Assembly (NCBI GenBank): GCA_003522145.1
Contig: DPGD01000034.1
Span: forward strand, 1 to 42,227
From: Clostridiales bacterium
GTDB lineage: Bacteria > Bacillota > Clostridia > Oscillospirales > CAG-272
Length of the DNA stretch: 42,227 nucleotides
Direction: 5' to 3'
A program made the position numbers and the translations under genes. A model generated the notes under the pieces. The model saw only the letters and a list, made by a program, of their open reading frames with translations, was not told the DNA's origin and did no database searches. Below are positions 33,594 through 41,988 of this stretch, in pieces. Numbering within the stretch: the first letter of the stretch is position 1; the number at the start of each line of letters is the position of its first letter.

Positions 33594-34940
33594 ATGACCA
33601 AGGAATTCTTTGAAAAGATTTATGAAGCCGCAGAAACGGAAGCGAAGAACTGCGGTGCGGAGTATTGCGAAGTATACTATGTGGGCGCCGAGGGCATTTC
33701 CGCCAATACCTTCAGAGACGAGCTTGCCGGATTTTCCGCAGACTGCGACGGATCGCTGATCGTGCGGGTGTCCGTGGGCGGCAAAGCGGGGGCTGCACAG
33801 GGGAGTCTTGCCACGCCCGAAGAAGCGGCGCTGCTGGTGAAAAAAGCGGCGGAAAATGCCGGGTTGATCGAAAAAGAGGAAGAAGCGGTCTTTTGTGCCG
33901 GAGGTCAGAGCTACCAAGCGGCGGTCATTCCCCCGTTTTCCATGCCTTCGGCGGCAGAGGTGAAGGATACCGCCATGGCACTGCGCCATGCGGCGTACGC
34001 TTCCTCTCCTGAAATTTCGGACGGGACGGAAGGAGGCGCTTATGCTTCCAAGTCCGAATACTATCTGTATTCCTCCAATGGGCTCCGCCTGTCGGTGTCC
34101 TACGGGGCCTGCGGCGGAGGCGTTTACAGCGTGCTGGAGCGGAACGGAGAAAAGAGAGACGGCTATGAAAGTGCGGCCAAGCCCTTTGACGAATTGGATG
34201 CGGCGGGAATGGCGAAAACCGCCACGGAACGGGCGGCCGAGCGCTTCGGGGCAGGACTGGTGGATACCGGAAACTACCCGGTGGTTTTGGAAGGCAAGCA
34301 GATGCAGCAGATCCTTTCGGCCTTTATACCGGTATTTTTTGCCAAGGAAGCCCAGCAGGGAACCTCTCTTCTGGCGGGCAAGGAGGGCGAAAAGATCGCC
34401 GCAGACTTCCTGTCGCTCATCGACGATCCTTTTTACCCCGGGAATCCCATGCCCCTGCCCTTTGACGGAGAGGGAACGCCTACCTATAAAAAAGCGGTGA
34501 TCGAAAAGGGCGTGCTCCAGACCCTGCTGTACAATCTGGAAAGCGGGAAAAAGGCAGGAAAGCCCTCCACCGGAAACGGAAGCAGAGGGGCATCTTCCAT
34601 CGGAACGACCTATTACAATCTGTATATAGAACCGGGCGACAAGAGCAGAGAAGAGCTGTTTTCCATGGCAGAGAGAGGCATTTTCATCACCGGAATGAAG
34701 GGCTTTCACGCAGGAGCCAATGTGGTTTCGGGGGATTTTTCCATTGAAAGCGAGGGCTTTCTCATTGAGAACGGCAAGAAAGGAAGACCGGTGAAGTCCT
34801 TTACCGTTTCGGGCAATTTCTTTTCGCTTCTGAAGAATGTGGCGGCGCTGGGCAATTCGATTGAGGATGTGCTTCCCGCCGCACACAAGATTCGCTGTCC
34901 CGATGTGCTTCTTCTGAATGTGCCCATTGCAGGGAAATAA
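33594..34940 (+). CDS. pmbA: TldE/PmbA, non-catalytic partner of TldD
   Basis: A 448-residue PmbA/TldE family protein without the HExxxH metal motif, as is usual for this subunit. Typical C-terminal elements are GNGSRGASSIGTTYYNLYIE (in part), FITGMKGFHAGANVVSGDFS (in part) and ESEGFLIENGK. It starts behind AAAGGAGAAGCAGG. It is expected to form a heterodimer with TldD. A strong terminator lies 27 bp behind it. Confidence 0.93.
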   Translation: MTKEFFEKIYEAAETEAKNCGAEYCEVYYVGAEGISANTFRDELAGFSADCDGSLIVRVSVGGKAGAAQGSLATPEEAALLVKKAAENAGLIEKEEEAVFCAGGQSYQAAVIPPFSMPSAAEVKDTAMALRHAAYASSPEISDGTEGGAYASKSEYYLYSSNGLRLSVSYGACGGGVYSVLERNGEKRDGYESAAKPFDELDAAGMAKTATERAAERFGAGLVDTGNYPVVLEGKQMQQILSAFIPVFFAKEAQQGTSLLAGKEGEKIAADFLSLIDDPFYPGNPMPLPFDGEGTPTYKKAVIEKGVLQTLLYNLESGKKAGKPSTGNGSRGASSIGTTYYNLYIEPGDKSREELFSMAERGIFITGMKGFHAGANVVSGDFSIESEGFLIENGKKGRPVKSFTVSGNFFSLLKNVAALGNSIEDVLPAAHKIRCPDVLLLNVPIAGK

Positions 34941-34966
34941 ACGGGGAGACTCCCTTAAAAAAAGAG

Positions 34967-35010
34967 AAAAAGCAGATTTTCCGCAATGGAAAGCGGCAGA
35001 TCTGCTTTTT
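34967..35010 (+). terminator. Intrinsic terminator after pmbA
   Basis: AAAAAGCAGAT (34967-34977) pairs with ATCTGCTTTTT (35000-35010), with an inner CCGC/GCGG stem. The arms make it usable from both sides. The remaining gap to recG (35011-35276) has no convincing gene; it holds two 24-bp direct repeats. Confidence 0.8.
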
Positions 35011-35167
35011 AGTATCCTCGTTTCCGAAAGGCGAAAGCACCCGGAAGGCTTGAATGCACCCGGAAGCGTTTGAAAGCGTCTTGAAAAGGCATACCCCCTC
35101 GGAGAATGCTCCAAAAATGTTTGAAAAGCACCGGAAAAGGGAGACTTCACCGGCTTTTCGTCAGAGC

Positions 35168-35238
35168 CCGGTTTTTGTTCCGACTGTTTTGGACAACCTG
35201 TCTGGAATCGCTCGGTTTTGGTTCCGACTGTGTTGGTT
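35168..35238. repeat. Pair of 24-bp direct repeats, 47 bp apart
   Basis: CGGTTTTTGTTCCGACTG (from 35168) recurs as CGGTTTTGGTTCCGACTG (from 35215), each followed by TNTTGG. Two mismatches are seen over 24 bases. Function is unknown. Confidence 0.45.
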
Positions 35239-35276
35239 CTTATTATTTTGGGAAACTGTTTTCGGCTTCGTCTTGG

Positions 35277-37424
35277 TCAGTTCAGGCTGTTTTGAGTCAG
35301 GGTAAAGAGCCGGAGCATCCGGTGAAGCGTGGCGCTGTGCTCCTCTTTTGCAAGCTCCGGATCGTCTGCAAGAAGAGCCTTGGCCGCCATGGCGGCCTTT
35401 TCGGGCATGGTGGGGTCGGTGCACAGGGAGGCGACCTTGAAGGAGAATTCGCCGCTCTGTCTTGTGGCGGTGCCGGAAGCAGAAGGGAAAAAATCACCCG
35501 GCCCCCGCATTTTCAGATCCTCATTGGCAATTTCCAGTCCTTTCTGAGTTTTGCACAGGGCAGAAAGCCGTTGCCCGGCGGCACTTTCCCGGTTGCTTTC
35601 GGAAACCAGGACACAGTAGGACTGCGTATTTCCTCTGCCCACCCGGCCTCGCAGCTGGTGCAGCTGCGACAGTCCGAAGCGTTCGGCGTTTTCCACAACC
35701 ATCAGGGTGGCATTGGGCACATTGACCCCCACCTCAATGACGGTGGTGGAGACCAACACCTGTATTTCGTTCCGGGCAAAGGCGGCCATGACCTCCTCTT
35801 TTTCCTTGGGCTTCATTTTTCCGTGCACAAAGCCCACCCGCAGGGAAGGCATGGCCTTTTGCAGTTCTTCGGAAAACTGCACAGCGGCTTTCAGGGAAAG
35901 GGGCTTGGGGTGTTCCTCCTCCGGATGGTAGCTTAAGGATATAAACTGCCCGTTTTCCCCTTCTTCCTCCTCCGGTTCTTCCGTTTCCACTGCCGGGCAG
36001 ACCACATAGGTCTGGTGTCCTTCTTTGGCCTGCTTTTCAATGAAGCCGATAAGACGGGTCCGGTAGCTTTCGTTCACCAGATAGGTGCCTACACTTTTTC
36101 TGCCCGGCGGCATCTCATCGATATAGGAAATGTCCAGACCGTTGTAGAGAATCAAGGCCAAGGTCCGGGGAATCGGCGTGGCGGTCATCACCAGGGTGTG
36201 CACAGCCTTTCCCTTGCCGGAAAGGCCGGCTCTTTGGTTAACCCCGAAGCGGTGCTGTTCATCGGCAATGACCAGGCCTAAATTCCGGAACACGGTGCTT
36301 TCGGTCAAGAGCGCTTGCGTGCCGATGACCAACCGGACCTGCCCTTTTTCAAGCTGCAAGCGCACCTTTTTCTTTTGGGTGGGGGAGAGGGAGCCGATCA
36401 GAAGTGCGGTGGAAAAGCCCAGTCTTTCAAAAATCGGAGCAAGCTCGGCAAAATGCTGATGGGCCAATATTTCGGTGGGCACCATCAGCGCCGCCTGCCT
36501 TTGGTTTTGTAGGGCAATGTAAATGGCTCCGGCGGCACAGGCAGTCTTGCCCGAGCCCACATCTCCGCAAATCAAGCGGGTCATGGGGAAAGGACCGGTC
36601 ATGTCCTTGGAGACATCCTCCAAAACCTTTTTCTGAGCATTGGTCAAGGAAAAGGGCAAAAGAGAAAGAAAAGGGGAAAGGTCCGCTTTTGAAAGCACCT
36701 CTTCAGGGGGCAATGCCTCTTTTTTTCCGATTTTTTGCATACCCAGAGCGTAGAAAAACAGTTCTTCAAAGACAAATCTTCTCCGGGCCTCATCCAGTTC
36801 CTCATAATTCTGCGGAAAATGGATCTTGCGGAAGGCCTCCCCTAAGGGAAGCAGGCAGTAGCTTTGGAGCACTTCCGGAGGTAGGGGGTCTTTGATTTTA
36901 TCGGCGTCCTGTAAAGCAAGAGCGACAGCGGTGCAGACTCCTTTCTGATTGAGCCCTTCGGTCAAGGGGTATACCGATTTGAATTCGGGAAGGGCATGGA
37001 CACTGTCAAAGGGCTCATACTCCGGGCAGGAAAGGGTAAAGTTCCGCCCCAGCTTTTCCACCTTTCCCCAAAAGCGAAAGGAGGAGCCCAAAAAGAAAAT
37101 ATCCTTCACATAGGGCTGGTTGAAAAAGGTGATGATGCATTTCCCGCTGTCGTCAAAGGCGGTGAATCGGGTCATCACTCGGTTTCCCTTCAACCGTACC
37201 GAGGAGGGCTTGGAGCCCACGGTCAGAATGGTGGAGGTGGAGCAGGGGGTCATGGAGGCTTCCCCCAAAAGGCAGACGGCGCCTCGGTTCTGGTAGCCTC
37301 TCGGAAAATGATAGAGCAGATCGGCGATGGTCTGAATCCCCAATTTTCCCAAATGCCCGGCCTTCACTCGTCCCACTCCCGGCAGAGCGGTCACCGGGCG
37401 GTCGCCCCAATTGAGTTCTTCCAT
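35277..37424 (-). CDS. recG: ATP-dependent DNA helicase RecG
   Basis: A 715-residue superfamily 2 helicase that remodels stalled replication forks and branch points. The N-terminal wedge domain begins VTALPGVGRVKAGHLGKLGI, Walker A is GDVGSGKT, motif II is DEQH (VIADEQHRFGV), and motif III is MTATPIPRTLA. Motifs V/VI are in VIEVGVNVPNAT and QLRGRVGRG, and the C-terminal MRGPGDFF segment is RecG-specific. The ATG at 37424 follows GGGGAGGGAGAATT; the longer frame from 37457 is not needed. It is a single gene with its own promoter. Confidence 0.96.
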   Translation of the reverse strand: MEELNWGDRPVTALPGVGRVKAGHLGKLGIQTIADLLYHFPRGYQNRGAVCLLGEASMTPCSTSTILTVGSKPSSVRLKGNRVMTRFTAFDDSGKCIITFFNQPYVKDIFFLGSSFRFWGKVEKLGRNFTLSCPEYEPFDSVHALPEFKSVYPLTEGLNQKGVCTAVALALQDADKIKDPLPPEVLQSYCLLPLGEAFRKIHFPQNYEELDEARRRFVFEELFFYALGMQKIGKKEALPPEEVLSKADLSPFLSLLPFSLTNAQKKVLEDVSKDMTGPFPMTRLICGDVGSGKTACAAGAIYIALQNQRQAALMVPTEILAHQHFAELAPIFERLGFSTALLIGSLSPTQKKKVRLQLEKGQVRLVIGTQALLTESTVFRNLGLVIADEQHRFGVNQRAGLSGKGKAVHTLVMTATPIPRTLALILYNGLDISYIDEMPPGRKSVGTYLVNESYRTRLIGFIEKQAKEGHQTYVVCPAVETEEPEEEEGENGQFISLSYHPEEEHPKPLSLKAAVQFSEELQKAMPSLRVGFVHGKMKPKEKEEVMAAFARNEIQVLVSTTVIEVGVNVPNATLMVVENAERFGLSQLHQLRGRVGRGNTQSYCVLVSESNRESAAGQRLSALCKTQKGLEIANEDLKMRGPGDFFPSASGTATRQSGEFSFKVASLCTDPTMPEKAAMAAKALLADDPELAKEEHSATLHRMLRLFTLTQNSLN

Positions 37425-37447
37425 AATTCTCCCTCCCCTCTGCCAAA

Positions 37448-37476
37448 AGAATAGCACAGAAAAAGAAAAAATTCAA
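37448..37476 (-). promoter_or_regulatory. Promoter of recG
   Basis: On the minus strand: TTGAAT (37476-37471), 17-bp T-rich spacer, TATTCT (37453-37448). The layout resembles the ispE promoter. Confidence 0.7.
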
Positions 37477-37564
37477 GGGGAAATCGGAATCTGCGCCAAT
37501 CGCCGTGTAGTTTGGACGCTTTGGGAACAAAAAACAAAAGTCGGAAGGTTTTTTTCAAAATCTA

Positions 37565-37593
37565 TTGTGCTTTTCTTACAAATATGATAGAAT
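37565..37593 (+). promoter_or_regulatory. Promoter of the GH89 gene
   Basis: TTGTGC (37565-37570), 17-bp spacer, TAGAAT (37588-37593), 45 bp before the start codon and divergent from the recG promoter. Confidence 0.65.
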
Positions 37594-37638
37594 AGATAGG
37601 CGTTGGATCATATTTTAAGGGAAAAACGGAGGAAGGCT

Positions 37639-40600
37639 ATGGCAGAACTTTTCAATGTGGCAAAGGGCAAAAAGGTCAATGCTCTTGGCTCCAACACAGC
37701 CGCAATCACCGACGGCATCACCGAAGCGGGGGTGCATTGGGACGGAGGTGCGGCACCGGCTCAGGCAATCGTGGATTTAGGTGGATTTTACAGGATCACA
37801 GCGGCCACGCTCACGACCTATTACGGCGACGGAAGAGCCTATCAGTTTGCGCTTTATGCCGGCGTGCGCAGCAGCGGCATGACCCTGCTTTATGAACAGA
37901 AAACCGATGAGGAAGCAACGGCGGAAGGATACAAGATGACCTTCTCTGCGGTGGTGGCCCGGTATGTGAAGGTGGTCATGCTGCACAATACGGCCAATCC
38001 CTCAGTACACATTGCAGACCTTGCGGTCTATGGCGAAGAGTGTCCGGAATACAAGGAAGAAGCGGAAACGGCGCCCAAGGCGGATCCGGAGGATCTTGCA
38101 TACGGCAAGCCCACCAGAGCCAATGTGAACGATGCCTTCTCGTTCTTGGTGACCGACGGAGACCCGGAAAGCTGTTGGCTGGGAGAGCTGTATCCCCGGT
38201 TTGTGGATGTGGACCTTTTGGACAATTATCAGCTTTCCAGAGTGGTTCTGACAGCCCCTGCCTTTGCAGGCTTTGACTACAGTCTCTATCTGTCCGCCGA
38301 CGGAGTGAATTTTGAAAAGGCCGGATCGCTGACTACCACGGAGAAAAAAACCGAGGCGGAGTTGGCTTTGGAGGGAAAAACGGCAAGAGTTCTCCGGGTG
38401 CTTTGCACCGGTACCACCCAGGGAGCAAACGGCGCTTCGGCGCTCTGCCAGGTGAAGGCTTACGGCAAGAAAGCCGGAGGAGAGGTCCTGCCGACCCGGA
38501 AAATCATAGAAATGACCACCTATGAGGAGTGGCTGAGGGAAAGAGAAAATGTGGACCTGTCCAAGCTGAAGGACGCAAAGGGCCAGTACAACATTCAGGA
38601 TACCTACACGCCCGCCGATACCGTGAGGGCACTGGAGGGACTGATCGGCAGAATTCTGGGGCAGATGTATGTGGATTGGTTTGTTTTCCGCATCGACCGG
38701 AGCATGAGGAAGAATTCCTACGAACTGTCCGAGACCGAAAACGAAAAGATTCTCATTCACGCCGACTGCGGTGTTTCGGCCGCAACGGCACTGAATTTCT
38801 ATCTGAAATACTATTGCAAGGTGCAGGTGACCCAGCAGACCAAGCAGGTGTGTATGCCCGAAAAGGCACCCCACATTGCCGAGAAGGTCTGCAACTCTTC
38901 GCCCTATGAAGTGCGCTATGCCTACAATTACTGCACTCTCTCCTACACCATGCCCTTCTTTGGCTACGACAAGTGGCAGAGAGAATTGGATTTTCTGATG
39001 CTTTCGGGCGTGAATCTGATTCTGGATCTGACGGGCATGGAGGCGGTATGGGTCTCCTACCTGCAAAAACTCGGCTATACGGCAGACCAAGCCAAGGATT
39101 ATGTGTGCGGTTATTGCTACAAAGCCTGGTGGCTGATGGGCAACCTGGAGGGCTACGGAGGCCCGGTGGCAGACGCATGGGTTTTGGATACCATGGAAAT
39201 GGCCCGGGTGAATCAGCGGTATATGACGGTCATGGGGGCGCAGCCGGCCTTGGAGACCTTTGTGGGCGCCATGCCCGAGAGCTTCGGAACGCTTGCAAAT
39301 GCCCATCTGAAGGAAAAGGGCTTTTCCGATGTGCGTCCCTATATGGCGCCGCAAGGACTGTGGGCAGGCGGTTTTGTCCGTCCCAATGTGCTGAAAACCA
39401 GCTATGACGGCTATTCCTATTTAGCCAAGCTTTTCTACGATACGCAGAACCAGGTGTACGGACAGGTTTCCGACTACTACTGCGGCGATGTTTGCCACGA
39501 GGGAGGAATTGTTCCGGCTGACCTTTCCAAGCCTCAGATGTCGGCAAAGATTCTGAACGAACTGTTGGTTGCAGATCCCCGTGCCGTCTGGATCCTGCAG
39601 GGCTGGTGGTCCAATCCCATGAAGGAAGTGTTAGACGGCTTCGGCGCATTGAAGCAGGAGCACATTCTGATTCTGGATCTGGCGGCGCTGGCCAATCCCA
39701 AATGGACGAACACGAAAACCTGGGAGGGCGTGGAGTTCGGCTCCACTCCTTGGATCTTCTGCATCTTAGACAACTACGGCGGCCGAACCGGTATGCACGG
39801 AAAACTGAAAAAAATGGTGGAGCTGATGGACAATGCCCGGCGCAAGGGCAAGGTCTTGAAGGGAATCGGGATCACGCCGGAAGGAACGAACGGAAATCCG
39901 GTGGTCTTTGACCTGTTTTGGGAGATGGCTTGGAGAACAAGCCCGCCGGATATGGATTTTTGGCTGCGGGAATACGCCCAAAGACGCTATGGCTTGGCAG
40001 ATCAGGCAAGCTTTGAGGCCTGGAAACTTTTTGAAAAAACCGTGTATGGCGTGGAAAGCTACGACGGTACCACCAAGAACAATGTCATCAATGAGAATGC
40101 CAGTCTGGAAATGGGCTACTGCACGGGTGGCTATTATAAGATCGGTTACGATCGGGAGCTTTTTGAGCGGGGAGTCAAGACCTTTATGGAGGACTACGAG
40201 GCCCTGAAGCATTCCGAGGGCGGTATATACGACACGGTGGACCTTTTGAGAATGACATTGACGATTGCTTGTGACGACTATTTTGAGGTGTTAAAGCGCG
40301 CCAGAGCCTTAGGGGACAGAACCACCTTCCGGAAGTATTCCGAAAAATTCCTGTCTGCCATGAAATTGGTGTCGGAGCTGTCCACCTACAATGAGGATGA
40401 GCTTTTGGGCAACTGGATCGGCAGAGGGGTGGATTTCACAGAGGACGAGCGTACCGGGCACTATGCCGGATTTGACTTAGACATGATGGCGTATAACGCC
40501 AAGATCCTTCTGACGGTCTGGGCCTCTGCTCCCATTACCAACTATGCGAACCGTCAGTTCGACGGGTTGATGGATGACTACTTCCTTGAAATGTGGAGCC

Positions 40601-40914
40601 GTCTTTTCAAGCGGGTGAACAAGGCACTGAAGGACAAAACCGAAGCGCCGGCGAAGCTGGGAAAGGAGTGCTTCACGGTGGGTTGGGCATTTACCAAGCC
40701 CGGAAAGACCTATCGCCGCAACGCCGCCAACCCGGAGGGTGATGGCGCAGATCGGGGACTTTTGGCGGTTTACCGGGATGTGAAAAAGCATATGGGGAAC
40801 CGGGAGGAATTGCAGTCACTGGTGAAGAAGCAGGATGCGGCGCTGAAGAAAAAGAAATTGAAAGAGGAAAAGGCGGCGCTCTCTTCCACCATCGCTACCA
40901 ACCTTGAGCACTGA
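37639..40914 (+). CDS. GH89 alpha-N-acetylglucosaminidase with two N-terminal discoidin domains
   Basis: A 1091-residue glycosidase of the NAGLU family, which removes terminal alpha-linked GlcNAc from heparan-type chains or mucin O-glycans. Residues about 8-135 and 155-280 look like two F5/8 type C (CBM32-like) modules. The barrel starts near YNYCTLSYTMPFFGYDKWQR and carries GVNLILDLTGMEAVW. Aligned by eye with human NAGLU, the acid/base Glu is E621 (GDVCHEGG) and the nucleophile is E748 (ITPEGTNGNPVV). The ATG at 37639 follows ACGGAGGAAGGCT. Unexpectedly, neither this start nor the open frame upstream gives a signal peptide. The tail is Lys-rich. Confidence 0.92.
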   Translation: MAELFNVAKGKKVNALGSNTAAITDGITEAGVHWDGGAAPAQAIVDLGGFYRITAATLTTYYGDGRAYQFALYAGVRSSGMTLLYEQKTDEEATAEGYKMTFSAVVARYVKVVMLHNTANPSVHIADLAVYGEECPEYKEEAETAPKADPEDLAYGKPTRANVNDAFSFLVTDGDPESCWLGELYPRFVDVDLLDNYQLSRVVLTAPAFAGFDYSLYLSADGVNFEKAGSLTTTEKKTEAELALEGKTARVLRVLCTGTTQGANGASALCQVKAYGKKAGGEVLPTRKIIEMTTYEEWLRERENVDLSKLKDAKGQYNIQDTYTPADTVRALEGLIGRILGQMYVDWFVFRIDRSMRKNSYELSETENEKILIHADCGVSAATALNFYLKYYCKVQVTQQTKQVCMPEKAPHIAEKVCNSSPYEVRYAYNYCTLSYTMPFFGYDKWQRELDFLMLSGVNLILDLTGMEAVWVSYLQKLGYTADQAKDYVCGYCYKAWWLMGNLEGYGGPVADAWVLDTMEMARVNQRYMTVMGAQPALETFVGAMPESFGTLANAHLKEKGFSDVRPYMAPQGLWAGGFVRPNVLKTSYDGYSYLAKLFYDTQNQVYGQVSDYYCGDVCHEGGIVPADLSKPQMSAKILNELLVADPRAVWILQGWWSNPMKEVLDGFGALKQEHILILDLAALANPKWTNTKTWEGVEFGSTPWIFCILDNYGGRTGMHGKLKKMVELMDNARRKGKVLKGIGITPEGTNGNPVVFDLFWEMAWRTSPPDMDFWLREYAQRRYGLADQASFEAWKLFEKTVYGVESYDGTTKNNVINENASLEMGYCTGGYYKIGYDRELFERGVKTFMEDYEALKHSEGGIYDTVDLLRMTLTIACDDYFEVLKRARALGDRTTFRKYSEKFLSAMKLVSELSTYNEDELLGNWIGRGVDFTEDERTGHYAGFDLDMMAYNAKILLTVWASAPITNYANRQFDGLMDDYFLEMWSRLFKRVNKALKDKTEAPAKLGKECFTVGWAFTKPGKTYRRNAANPEGDGADRGLLAVYRDVKKHMGNREELQSLVKKQDAALKKKKLKEEKAALSSTIATNLEH

Positions 40915-40960
40915 AAAGGACCGGAAAAAACCGGAACTGTTGAAAAATCCAAGGCAAAAG

Positions 40961-41164
40961 GGGGCTGTAAAAAAACTCGATGTTTTTTGCAGCCCCTTAA
41001 AAATGCCGTGGGGATTCCGGCATTCTTGATGGGATCTTGGTTGGTTTTGCCCTTTATTTTGTTGAAATTTCGGTGGATGTTGCGGCAAAATGACGGCTGA
41101 AAGCCGCCAAGACCAATGTCGTCGGGGAGGTTAAAAAATTCTTTCGGAATTTTTTAACCTCCCC
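40961..41164. repeat. Structured 204-bp intergenic repeat, copy 2
   Basis: Same element and orientation as 24427-24629, again between convergent genes. Its closing 18-bp hairpin (41124-41164) is perfect, although two arm positions differ from copy 1 (G41129 and C41159 replace a T-A pair). The AATGCCG/CGGCATT helix (about 41002-41025) is better formed here than in copy 1. It serves as the terminator for the GH89 gene. Confidence 0.85.
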
Positions 41165-41202
41165 TGCTGTTTGTGCCAAATACAAGCTATCAGGCGGTTT
41201 CT

Positions 41203-41853
41203 TCAACGATAGATCCAACGAAGATAGCCAAGCCCGGCTTTGGTCAGTTCCTCATGATCAAAAAACCGAAGGTGAACATCTTCCGGAGTAATCACATCAT
41301 AGTCATCATACTCTTTCAGAAACTCATAGCATTTCTTTTCAAGTGTCTCCCGGTCTTTCAGAACAACAGGAAGTTCCTTTGTGGAAAGGTCAAAGATAAA
41401 CTCCGGATAACCGGTAGTGCCTAACAAATACCTTGATTCCAGTCCGTATGTCGCAGAAAAGTATGCTCTCATTCCTTTAAGAGCTTGTCCGTAAGAATAT
41501 ATAACCAAAGAGGTTCGGAAATCGTATATAAAAATAAAAATTTCTGCAAGACGATCATTATAAGAAAAGCATTGCACAAATCCTTCCACAATCTCCTGCT
41601 CCGTAAGTATTTTTCCCGATTTCAGGATTAAGGTTTTCTGACTTTCAGGGGAAGCATACCGGTCCTGCATCCACGCATTCTCATCTTCATTGATCCAAAG
41701 GTGTAGAAACCGCTGCTGACCGTATCCTTTTGAAAAGCAAATCATCTGAATAGATACTCCGTAACGGTCTTTCATGTATTTTTTGTAGAGTTCCTCCTGT
41801 TCCGAATAATAATTATTGCATTTAAGTTTGCTTTCAAGTATACTGTTCACCAT
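41203..41853 (-). CDS. Unknown protein of AT-rich composition
   Basis: A 216-residue protein from the ATG at 41853, which follows CGGGGGAAAACAATT; an in-frame start at 41898 is possible. It begins MVNSILESKLKCNNYYSEQE and is rich in Tyr, Phe, Lys and Glu, with no membrane segment or signal peptide. Base composition is visibly richer in A and T than its neighbours, which suggests recent transfer. I do not recognise a family. The soluble, aromatic-rich character and solitary position recall orphan immunity-type proteins, but there is no direct evidence for that. It lies 39 bp from repeat copy 2. Confidence 0.65.
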   Translation of the reverse strand: MVNSILESKLKCNNYYSEQEELYKKYMKDRYGVSIQMICFSKGYGQQRFLHLWINEDENAWMQDRYASPESQKTLILKSGKILTEQEIVEGFVQCFSYNDRLAEIFIFIYDFRTSLVIYSYGQALKGMRAYFSATYGLESRYLLGTTGYPEFIFDLSTKELPVVLKDRETLEKKCYEFLKEYDDYDVITPEDVHLRFFDHEELTKAGLGYLRWIYR

Positions 41854-41946
41854 AATTGTTTTCCCCCGATTTTTTGATTCCTTATGGAAAAGGAACAAAC
41901 TTCCCCGTCTACCGGCACAAAGTTTGCCGATGTTAAAGAAGCGGTT

Positions 41947-41978
41947 TTCTCCTGCCGCCGGTAAGGGCGGCAGGAGAA
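41947..41978 (-). terminator. Strong hairpin after the partial surface-protein gene
   Basis: Perfect 13-bp arms (TTCTCCTGCCGCC and GGCGGCAGGAGAA) with a 6-base loop lie about 10 bp after the stop of the right-edge gene. No U-run follows in the minus direction, so it may be a 3' stabiliser or a Rho-independent terminator of weak type. Confidence 0.5.
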
Positions 41979-41988
41979 TAGGGGAACC

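Noticed and set aside
33558..35150. 530-residue open frame on - opposite pmbA
   Set aside because: Shadow of a clear PmbA gene; no promoter or ribosome site, and Arg/Phe/Gly-rich composition.
35106..35936. 276-residue open frame on + covering the pmbA-recG gap and the 3' end of recG
   Set aside because: Most of it is antisense to RecG; the unique first part has no ribosome site or domain pattern.
38002..39354. 450-residue open frame on - opposite the GH89 gene
   Set aside because: Overlaps conserved coding sequence including the barrel; no family character.
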